NCBI GenBank assembly: GCA_963802635.1
Contig: CAWDJJ010000001.1
Span: forward strand, 992,001 to 1,056,000
DNA from: CAVTLG01 sp963802635
GTDB taxonomy: Bacteria > Chloroflexota > Ktedonobacteria > Ktedonobacterales > Ktedonobacteraceae
Direction of reading: 5' to 3'
DNA length: 64,000 nt
This document shows, piece by piece, positions 22,068 through 31,023 of the stretch. A model generated the notes under the pieces. That model was not told the DNA's origin and searched no databases. It saw only the letters and a list, made by a program, of their open reading frames with translations. Both the position numbers and the translations under genes were made by a program. Position 1 is the first letter of the stretch. Each line of letters opens with the position of its first letter.

Positions 22068-22856
22068 CTAGATCAGATGAGCTTGTAGCGCCTCAGCCGC
22101 CTGCTCCAACACGGCAATGGTCAACTCCGGGGCCGGTGCCAGACGCAGGGTGTAGCTGTGGTTGCGGATGTGCCGATGCGCCCGCCAGGCACCTTTCTTC
22201 ACGCGCCACTCATGATGAGCCGTGAAGTGGCCCGATTTTCCCACAAAGCGAAACAAGTCCTGCTGGGCCACCCAGGCAAACCACTCTGGGGTGTCAGGCT
22301 CAAAAGGCAGCACACCGTGCTTGGGACAGATCACCACATAGTGCCCCTGTTCGCCGTACTCGACGCGCGGGATGATGTGCGTCGGCTTGGCAGGCGCTGT
22401 CGTTTTGGCGGTGGCAGATGCCGCAGGACGCGAGCGGAGAGCAGGGGAGATGGGTTTGGCTGGAGGCTGGACCGTGTTGCTCGGCTTGGGCACAGGAAGC
22501 TTACGGGCGGACTCAGGTTTGGACTCTGTGAGCAGGCAGGTGAGAGCAGCCACTTGCTGCTGCAAGGCGGCAAGTTGGGCTTGCATGGCGCAAAGCTGCT
22601 CAGGCAGGGCCAGCAACTCAGCAGGCAACGGTGGCACCTCGCACTTCACAGGGGTGGGTGGCTCCTGGAAGAGAGGAGCCAGGCAGCGCTGATGCAGGCG
22701 AGCCAGCACCTGGAGGTGTTCAAGGCTCATGCCTTTTTTGCGGCCATCGTGGGGATGGCATTGCAGGGAAAGCTGAGCATCGCAGAGCCAGCGGCGCAGG
22801 GTTTTGACATCAATGCCGAGGTGGCAAGCAGCCTCGGCTACAGACACAAAGGTCAT
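22068..22856 (-). CDS. IS passenger gene: HTH (MerR-like) protein
   Basis: About 262 aa from the ATG at 22856, which has AAAGGAG 7 nt upstream. The N-terminus MTFVSVAEAACHLGIDVKTLRRWL is an excisionase/MerR-type helix-turn-helix. A helical segment with LAALQQQVAAL and a Pro/Ala-rich linker (about 125-170) follow. The C-terminal domain (HYVVICPKHG, then WFAWVAQQDLFRFVGKSGHF) looks like a compact zinc- or nucleic-acid-binding module (Cys, His). It lies downstream of the transposase within the same inverted repeats, so it travels with the IS. It may regulate or assist transposition; function not established. Confidence 0.75.
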   Translation of the reverse strand: MTFVSVAEAACHLGIDVKTLRRWLCDAQLSLQCHPHDGRKKGMSLEHLQVLARLHQRCLAPLFQEPPTPVKCEVPPLPAELLALPEQLCAMQAQLAALQQQVAALTCLLTESKPESARKLPVPKPSNTVQPPAKPISPALRSRPAASATAKTTAPAKPTHIIPRVEYGEQGHYVVICPKHGVLPFEPDTPEWFAWVAQQDLFRFVGKSGHFTAHHEWRVKKGAWRAHRHIRNHSYTLRLAPAPELTIAVLEQAAEALQAHLI

Positions 22857-22985
22857 GGGATCGCTCCTTTCGGGCGTAGTGGATAACAAGAACGACAACC
22901 AAGCTGACAGCCTCCAGGGAAAAGTCCCGGCAAGAGCGGGCCGCTGGCTTGGAGAAGGAAGGACCAGCCTGCTTGACAGGGCGAT

Positions 22986-24382
22986 TTAGCTGGTTTTTTC
23001 GCGGCGACGACGATGATAATAGCCAGCCCAATACTGGTGGGTTCGTCGAAACCAGGACCACTGAGAGATCAGCGGTGCCGCAGTGGGAGCAGGGAAGAAC
23101 AGGTGAGCCAGCAGATGACGCACTTCCGAGGGGGTCAAAGCACTGAGCGGGGGCGCGGGCTTCGCTCTGGAGTCTTCAGCAGACGCAGGCGCTTGCAGGC
23201 AGAGACTGACCAGAAAGGCGTAGGCGAGCAGCACGAGGGTGATATGGCGATACCAACCCACGTAGCTACGTACTTCATACTGATCGAGTTCCCAGCGCTT
23301 TGGTGGCTTGCAGATCCTCTTCGATATGCCAGCGGGAGCCGATGGCTTGCACCATGATGGACAGGGACGTATCCAAGGGAGCGTAGATCAGGTAATAGGC
23401 CAGCTCGTTTGGGTCGTCGAGGCAGCGGCGTACCACGAGGAAATGGCGACGGTCCACGACGCCCCCGTGTACGACGGGCAGGCAAGCCCAGTCAAAGAGG
23501 CGCTCGCCTTTGGTACCCTGACTGGCAGAAAGGCGCTGCCAATCACGGGCACGCAAGGCTTGTTGTGCGATGCTGGCGACATCACTGAGCAGCAGACCAG
23601 CGCGAGTCTGCACGCAGACGACTTCGATGGAGGGCACCGCCAGTGCAGAGGCATAGCCTTGCTCTTCGAGCCAGAGCCGCAGGTCAGGGCTGTGACCGTA
23701 GACCGTATCGGCCACGACCCAGCTGATAGACAGGCCCGCAGCCTGGGCGCGTTGGACCATACGTTTGGCCAGTTCGGGTTTGGTCTGAAAAGAGACCATA
23801 TCGGGGATATGGGCGGCTTGCCTGCGTGGCAGATCAGAACACCAGTCTTCGAGCAGATACAACTCACGGTCGATGATGGCATGGCCCCGCTCGGTGACGT
23901 AAGAGAGAAAGACGCCGACCTGACAATTTTCGACGCGGCCGGTGCGTCCGCAATATTGGGGTCCGACGCCAGCGGAGTGACGGCCCCGTTTGGGAAAGCA
24001 GCTCTCATCAATGACGAGTACAGGGAAGACCAGGGTGGGTGAGGCTTCGGCGGGTAAAAGAGGGGGTGGGTGCAAGGTCTGGCAGACAAAGGTGCGCAGT
24101 TCATCGCGGACGCCGTCTTCGTCCCAAACGGCGCGCGAGAGCAAGCGCTGCATGCCGTAGGGCCGTGCTTGTCGGGCCTGTTCAGCGATCTGCCAGCCAT
24201 TTTTTCTGGGGATATCGCTCAGGATGGCTTGCAGGTAAAGCAAGGCATGGGTTCCGGACTTCTGGGCGTGCAAAATACAGGCCCACCGCTGATGCAACTG
24301 GAACAAGCTCATGGTCCAGGAACCGATCGCGCTCAGGGTTGCGACTCGTTGGCTGGGTTGTGGTAGACTGTTGATGCTTCAT
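22986..24382 (-). pseudogene. IS701-family DDE transposase with two frameshifts
   Basis: Family sequence is spread over three frames. Residues from the ATG at 24382 (MKHQQ...GLYFARPEVRN) continue after about 24265 in a second frame (HALLYLQAILSDIPRKNGWQ; VIDESCFPKRGRHSAGVG with the first Asp; WVVADTVYG with the second Asp; SRWHIEEDLQATKAL). After about 23285 they continue in a third frame (LDQYEVRSYVGWYRHITL, then YAFLVSLCLQ). Each switch equals one extra base, in CGGAACCCATG and CTGGGAACTC contexts. Rejoined it is about 465 aa, normal for IS701. If the extra bases are real, the IS cannot move by itself. Confidence 0.85.
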
Positions 24383-24602
24383 GTTTTTCTCGTTTCTGAT
24401 GGACGGCTCGAACAACAACTGGAAATACTTCTAGCATGTCACATCGACGCGCGAATAGCACGAAGTTTTTACTAATCGGGGGAAAATTCCAGGGAATCTG
24501 GTTCTGCATCTCAGGTGCACCGGCGCAGTACAATGATCAGGGGGTATCCGGGGAGAATTCAGGGAATTTGGTTCTCTTTCGAAGTGCCACTGTAGTGGGT
24601 AG

Positions 24603-27600
24603 TCCTGTGTATTGTTGTCATCCAGAAGAAAGTTGCAGTACCCTCATAACGGGTCTATCTTCTGAAACTGCAGGGAACGGTAGGCGCAGCCACCACAAAC
24701 AGAGTTGCAGTACCCTCATAACGGGTCTATCTTCTGAAACGCTCTGAGTTCGTCTTTATTCACCCTGACAGTGTCGTTGCAGTACCCTCATAACGGGTCT
24801 ATCTTCTGAAACCCTGGCAGCCCTAAAATTAGCTCATGATGCGACACAGTTGCAGTACCCTCATAACGGGTCTATCTTCTGAAACTTGGCGTTATCGTCT
24901 TGATCATCGTGCTCATTGTTGTTGCAGTACCCTCATAACGGGTCTATCTTCTGAAACCTTATTCAAGCCATATGGCTTTTTCGATAGATATCCTGTTGCA
25001 GTACCCTCATAACGGGTCTATCTTCTGAAACATCGCACTCTGCCTGGTCCTGATCGCCGCAGTCTGCTGTTGCAGTACCCTCATAACGGGTCTATCTTCT
25101 GAAACCCTGGCACCAGCGCGCTCGACGGCTTCAGCGGCTTTCGTTGCAGTACCCTCATAACGGGTCTATCTTCTGAAACGCTGGCAAAGAGCCAATGCTG
25201 CTCCTAGACATCACAGTTGCAGTACCCTCATAACGGGTCTATCTTCTGAAACGATGGTAGAGGTGGAAGATGGCATCTGAGTGGAATTATGTTGCAGTAC
25301 CCTCATAACGGGTCTATCTTCTGAAACCGCTACGGTTATCGATTAAACAGCACTCATGAGCGTGTTGCAGTACCCTCATAACGGGTCTATCTTCTGAAAC
25401 TCTTGGCTCTCCTTTGTCTCAGGTTCTGCAACCAAGTTGCAGTACCCTCATAACGGGTCTATCTTCTGAAACGGATTGAGTCACGTCATCGCTGAAAGGC
25501 GTCACCTGTTGCAGTACCCTCATAACGGGTCTATCTTCTGAAACGTTTCACAGCATTTCGCTCGATGAAATGGAAGCGGAGTTGCAGTACCCTCATAACG
25601 GGTCTATCTTCTGAAACAGCGGTCACGGTCTATTTCACGAAATTGTAGGTAAGGTTGCAGTACCCTCATAACGGGTCTATCTTCTGAAACCAACCGGCTT
25701 TACAAGCGGAGATAGCCTCCTTGCAAGTTGCAGTACCCTCATAACGGGTCTATCTTCTGAAACTGCTGGTTGCCATTTTGAGTAGGCCTACGCGTTCTTT
25801 GGTTGCAGTACCCTCATAACGGGTCTATCTTCTGAAACCAGATCGCGTATCAGGCAGCACTGGATGGCACGTCTGTTGCAGTACCCTCATAACGGGTCTA
25901 TCTTCTGAAACGTGATAGAGACCTGGCTCATTGACAGCAAGCTTATTTGTTGCAGTACCCTCATAACGGGTCTATCTTCTGAAACAGGTCTTGGGCATGC
26001 AGTGGTCAAGTTTTCCAGGCAAGTTGCAGTACCCTCATAACGGGTCTATCTTCTGAAACAAGCCTACTTTGTCAGCAAAACACGAGAAGCAGAGACGTTG
26101 CAGTACCCTCATAACGGGTCTATCTTCTGAAACACTATCAGATGAGTGCAGGAGATACAGCCATTGTAGTTGCAGTACCCTCATAACGGGTCTATCTTCT
26201 GAAACGATCACGCCACAACCGCTGAAAAAAGACCCGGAAGTTGTTGCAGTACCCTCATAACGGGTCTATCTTCTGAAACTGGTTCCCACGCTTCTTGCGC
26301 TTCTCCAGGTCCTGCGTTGCAGTACCCTCATAACGGGTCTATCTTCTGAAACGCGTGATTGAGACGCACGGCGAATGCGGTGGTGCCCAGTTGCAGTACC
26401 CTCATAACGGGTCTATCTTCTGAAACCCGGATTGAGTCACGTCATCGCTGAAAGGCGTCACCTGTTGCAGTACCCTCATAACGGGTCTATCTTCTGAAAC
26501 GGTTGGTAGTGCTGCTGCTGCATTGAGCTTGCTCCTTTGTTGCAGTACCCTCATAACGGGTCTATCTTCTGAAACGAATGAAGGCGTAATCATCAGTGAA
26601 GAATAATTAAGAGTTGCAGTACCCTCATAACGGGTCTATCTTCTGAAACGTGCTAGAGGCCCGATGCATGCGCCTCTGCATTAACGTTGCAGTACCCTCA
26701 TAACGGGTCTATCTTCTGAAACTGTTGGATTATTGTGCTCCAGTCAATAGAGACGTGAGTTGCAGTACCCTCATAACGGGTCTATCTTCTGAAACGCCGG
26801 GACACCACGGCTAATGACAGGCATCGAATTGTTGCAGTACCCTCATAACGGGTCAATCCTCTGAAACATCTGGCCTTTGTATCCGTTCATTGCCGCCAAT
26901 CGCGTTGCAGTACCCTCATAACGGGTCTATCTTCTGAAACCGCGCAGAAGGAGAGCGGCAAGTGAGATACAAAGTCAGTTGCAGTACCCTCATAACGGGT
27001 CTATCTTCTGAAACCGGACACAATGGCAGCAACGGCAACGGCCAGGGCCAGTTGCAGTACCCTCATAACGGGTCTATCTTCTGAAACGCCATCAAAAAGC
27101 ACAAGGATCTCGACATTGAAGAGTTGCAGTACCCTCATAACGGGTCTATCTTCTGAAACGAGAGACACATTGCCATGGCCGAAGTATACCATGATGTTGC
27201 AGTACCCTCATAACGGGTCTATCTTCTGAAACGTCGCTGCTGGTTTGCTGGATGCTGATGCTGTCGTGTTGCAGTACCCTCATAACGGGTCTATCTTCTG
27301 AAACCGAGCTGCGAAGGACATCAGAGAACCTTAGAGAGCGAGTTGCAGTACCCTCATAACGGGTCTATCTTCTGAAACCGAAGCGCTAAAAGCGCAGGCG
27401 TACAAGACAGCCTGTTGCAGTACCCTCATAACGGGTCTATCTTCTGAAACTTGCCGCCACGATAACGCTTATGCCATTGCTAGCCTGTTGCAGTACCCTC
27501 ATAACGGGTCTATCTTCTGAAACCTATGTGTGCGGCGGTGTGCCTGACGCTCTAACGTCGTTGCAGTACCCTCATAACGGGTCTATCTTCTGAAACTCTT

Positions 27601-29273
27601 CTGGCATGATGCTGGGAGCGGATTTAAGCAAGTTGCAGTACCCTCATAACGGGTCTATCTTCTGAAACCATAGTCAGGTGTGCAGTGGTAACCAGTTACC
27701 ACGCGTTGCAGTACCCTCATAACGGGTCTATCTTCTGAAACGTCTTTGGCAGTCGTACAGGCATCTTTGGCATACCAGTTGCAGTACCCTCATAACGGGT
27801 CTATCTTCTGAAACGAATATTCATATGCATTCACAAGACATTCACCGATGTTGCAGTACCCTCATAACGGGTCTATCTTCTGAAACACCGTCAGCTGGCA
27901 CCCAGATAGCTAGCGTGCTATAGTTGCAGTACCCTCATAACGGGTCTATCTTCTGAAACGTTATCTGGTTGCTGCGTTGTGCCTGTGCCTGGTCGTTGCA
28001 GTACCCTCATAACGGGTCTATCTTCTGAAACAGCTTTATGCAGGATCATCGAACGCTTGTGCTCGGTGTTGCAGTACCCTCATAACGGGTCTATCTTCTG
28101 AAACTCGACTTTGAAGACGGCTCAACGGCCATTCTTCATGCGTTGCAGTACCCTCATAACGGGTCTATCTTCTGAAACAACGGACGTTGGATCGAGACGC
28201 CGTTTGACCGCTGGTTGCAGTACCCTCATAACGGGTCTATCTTCTGAAACCATGACTATTGGCGCTGGACTGACGACCTCAGTCTTGTTGCAGTACCCTC
28301 ATAACGGGTCTATCTTCTGAAACTTTGCACGAGCAGAACAGCGCGCGCGTGATGCTGCTGTTGCAGTACCCTCATAACGGGTCTATCTTCTGAAACGTTT
28401 CCAGTGGATTGAGGAATTCCGCCGCAACGCCGTTGCAGTACCCTCATAACGGGTCTATCTTCTGAAACGTGCCAATGGCAGCAGCGCCACGCGTAACACC
28501 GCCAGTTGCAGTACCCTCATAACGGGTCTATCTTCTGAAACCGCTCAAAGACATGGTAATGTTGCTTAGCAGCAGAGTTGCAGTACCCTCATAACGGGTC
28601 TATCTTCTGAAACGTCTGACGTCGCATCCGACTTGCCCCAGAAGTCATGTTGCAGTACCCTCATAACGGGTCTATCTTCTGAAACGTCGCACCGGAGTCC
28701 GTGCTCGTGTTGATCTGCGTCGTTGCAGTACCCTCATAACGGGTCTATCTTCTGAAACTTCATAGGATGGTGGATGGGGCTATTATGGCTCAACGTGTTG
28801 CAGTACCCTCATAACGGGTCTATCTTCTGAAACTTCAGATGTGACCTGAATTTGAGCGTAGTGCTCTATGAGTTGCAGTACCCTCATAACGGGTCTATCT
28901 TCTGAAACTATCTCCCATCATGCTGACCTCAACATCCCATGCAAGTTGCAGTACCCTCATAACGGGTCTATCTTCTGAAACTCTGGTGAATCACTCCCCG
29001 ATATTTCGACGCTGCCAGTTGCAGTACCCTCATAACGGGTCTATCTTCTGAAACTTTATTCAGTTGCAATTCGAGCGTGCCGGAAGCATGTTGCAGTACC
29101 CTCATAACGGGTCTATCTTCTGAAACAGAGACTTAGAGCAGATCGCACGCGAGTGGGCTACGTGTTGCAGTACCCTCATAACGGGTCTATCTTCTGAAAC
29201 GGCTGAAACATCAGCGAGAGCGCAACACCGCTGATCGTTGCAGTACCCTCATAACGGGTCTATCTTCTGAAAC
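24603..29273 (-). CRISPR. CRISPR array 1, leader-proximal segment (about 64 repeats)
   Basis: Begins with the right half of the IS-split spacer (24603-24631), then 64 repeats (24632 to 29273, hand count) identical to those of the distal segment, with one exception: the repeat at 26831 carries the two substitutions typical of array 2 (leftward reading GTTTCAGAGGATTGACCC). The last repeat abuts the leader at 29274. Together with the distal segment the array holds about 185 repeats and 184 spacers. Confidence 0.97.
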
Positions 29274-29540
29274 CGACCGGGTGAGGAGCGCCACGAAATG
29301 ACCTACAACTCACATTCGTAGAGACAAGCCCTTTCCTGAGCCTCTCAGCGCGTCGTTTTCGTTCCTCATTATACGCTACTTTCCGCCATTTGTCTCGTTT
29401 TTCGCAAATCGATTTTTGCCAAAAAGGGGGGGGATTTGCGAAACGTTTTTCACCTTTTCAGCATCGTTGACGTGTATCTCGGGCGCTCAAAAGGTCGCAA
29501 CAACCAAAAATCACCCTTCCATCCATCGATTTGCGAAAAC
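29274..29540 (-). promoter_or_regulatory. Leader and promoter of CRISPR array 1
   Basis: Read leftward: -35 GAGACA (29391-29396), 17-bp spacer, -10 TATAAT (29368-29373), then 94 nt to the first repeat. Three copies of an 11-bp motif lie upstream: GATTTGCGAAA at 29400-29410 (leftward reading) and its complement orientation at 29433-29443 and 29528-29538. The promoter and ~45 nt after it are almost identical to the leader of array 2; the last ~49 nt before the repeat are not. Confidence 0.85.
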
Positions 29541-29973
29541 AGGCCCTAAAAGCACTCATATCGACGGCATATCACCCCACTGGCTCTTTTCATTTCCTCG
29601 TTGGCTTGATTACTCACGCGCAAATACAGAGCGCAGATGAGCAAGCAATTCATCTAATCCATGATTATAAAAGTACCAATCGTATACTCATTCATATCTT
29701 TTCATGCTATATTTACTACTGTTGTGGATACGTCGAAAGGGGAACTCTTTTGGAACATCACCATCTGTCTTTCTGCGCAAACAAAACTATCCAGCGTGCT
29801 TCTTTCGCTCTCCTGCGCCTCAATCTCGCCAGGATTTCCGCATCGTTCCCCAAAAGATGGTTTCAGTTCAAAAAAAACCGCATTCCCTGCGGGATCTCCC
29901 TTCTATACTTGCACCATCGATACCGTCGAGGATATCCTCGCAGTTTGAACGATTATGAAATGGAGGTAGCGTT
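29541..29973 (+). promoter_or_regulatory. Intergenic region upstream of the cas operon
   Basis: AT-rich sequence between the leader of array 1 and the WYL regulator gene, which must hold the cas operon promoter. A perfect 14-bp palindrome CGAGGATATCCTCG (29927-29940) lies about 33 bp before the regulator's ATG, with TATACT at about 29903. This is a plausible operator for autoregulation. A long frame reading across this region into the regulator gene lacks any family resemblance and is not accepted as a gene. Confidence 0.5.
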
Positions 29974-31023
29974 ATGCCGAAATCGGATGCACAAAATAAA
30001 TCCGACCGACATTTCCTCTTGCAAAAACTCTTTGAGCAACCAGGCCAGCGCTTGCGTACCAATGAGATCGCTGAGAAGCTCGGCGTGAGTGACGATACCG
30101 TCAAGCGTGATATCGATGAGCTGGATATCAGTAGACGCCTGCCACTACGTAAGGATGGGCAATTCTGGATACTGGCAGAAGACTCAAAGATACCACAGCT
30201 CCAGGTTCATCTGAATCTGGCGGAAGCAACAGCGCTCTATATCGCCGGTCGTCTGCTTTCGCAAATTCATGATGAACAGAACAGGCATGTGATCCTGGCA
30301 CTCACCAAACTCATTGATGCATTACCAGGGTCCTTACAGGCTCATCAACGTCTCCTCGTTGAGATGGCACGACAACGTCAACACAGTTCTAGCGACCGCT
30401 CCGGCATCTTTGAAGCTCTCGCCCGTGGTTGGGCTACTGGTTATAAAGTGCGTTTGCTCTATGAACCACCCCGCAAGGGCAAATTTGCCTGCACCTTCTC
30501 GCCGTACCTGCTGGAGCCATCAGGCATTGGACGAACCATCTATGCCATTGGTGAAAGTTCGCCGCCTGGTGAGTTGCGCACGTACAAGCTCGAACGTGTG
30601 ATTTCAGCACAGCTCACTGATGAAACCTTCTCGATCCCGGAACATTTTGATGGGCCTGCACAACTTCAACGCGCATGGGGCGTGATGTCGGGAGGTGACG
30701 AACTGATCGAAGTGCATCTGCGCTTCTCGCAATATGTCACACGGCGCGTGAAGGAGACGCTCTGGCATCCATCGCAAAAGATTGTCGATACGCCCGCTGG
30801 CTGCGAACTCACCGTATCCATCGGCGATACGCTCGAAATCGAAAACTGGATTCGCGGCTGGGGTTCAGACTGTGTCGTACTGGGTCCACCAGAACTCCGT
30901 GAACGCATGATTGCTGATGTGCGTCGCGCTAGCCGCAACTATGGTATCACTGCACAGCCAGCCGTCAACGACGCATCAGATGATGAAGATTTGTTGGCGT
31001 GTTTTCTGAGAGAAGAGTCATGA
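29974..31023 (+). CDS. WYL-domain transcriptional regulator (first gene of cas operon)
   Basis: 349 aa. A DeoR/YafY-type winged HTH at residues 10-60 (LLQKLFEQPGQRLRTNEIAEKLGVSDDTVKRDID) is followed by a WYL domain (about 140-225). That domain includes VRLLYEPPRKGKF, FSPYLLEPSG and YKLERVISAQLTDETFSIPEHFD, and a WCX-like C-terminal part follows. WYL regulators bind nucleic-acid ligands or nucleotides and control CRISPR operons in some bacteria (a WYL repressor of a type I-D locus is known in Synechocystis). The start has GGAGG upstream and the stop overlaps the cas3 start (ATGA), so the pair is translationally coupled. It is the likely regulator of cas genes and perhaps of the arrays. Confidence 0.88.
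   Translation: MPKSDAQNKSDRHFLLQKLFEQPGQRLRTNEIAEKLGVSDDTVKRDIDELDISRRLPLRKDGQFWILAEDSKIPQLQVHLNLAEATALYIAGRLLSQIHDEQNRHVILALTKLIDALPGSLQAHQRLLVEMARQRQHSSSDRSGIFEALARGWATGYKVRLLYEPPRKGKFACTFSPYLLEPSGIGRTIYAIGESSPPGELRTYKLERVISAQLTDETFSIPEHFDGPAQLQRAWGVMSGGDELIEVHLRFSQYVTRRVKETLWHPSQKIVDTPAGCELTVSIGDTLEIENWIRGWGSDCVVLGPPELRERMIADVRRASRNYGITAQPAVNDASDDEDLLACFLREES

Larger units (their letters stand above)
21999..24597 (-). mobile_element. IS701-like insertion sequence inside a CRISPR spacer
   Basis: 2.6-kb element bounded by perfect 16-bp terminal inverted repeats (CACTACAGTGGCACTT) and flanked by a 5-bp direct repeat GGTAG (21994-21998, 24598-24602). Removing the IS and one copy of GGTAG restores a single 38-bp spacer between two intact repeats, so the insertion went into a spacer of array 1. 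The element carries a frameshifted transposase and a passenger gene, both leftward. Confidence 0.93.

Noticed and set aside
22158..22886. 242-codon frame opposite the IS passenger gene
   Set aside because: Antisense to a frame with clear HTH motif and ribosome-binding site.
13560..29273. Many short open frames in both strands across array 1 carrying repeated LITGLSSET or VSEDRPVMRVLQ segments
   Set aside because: They are translations of the CRISPR repeat with spacers between; no start signals or family resemblance.
29531..30088. 185-codon frame upstream of and overlapping the WYL regulator
   Set aside because: No ribosome-binding site, runs into the clearly coding regulator frame, and shows no family features; it is the leader and promoter region.
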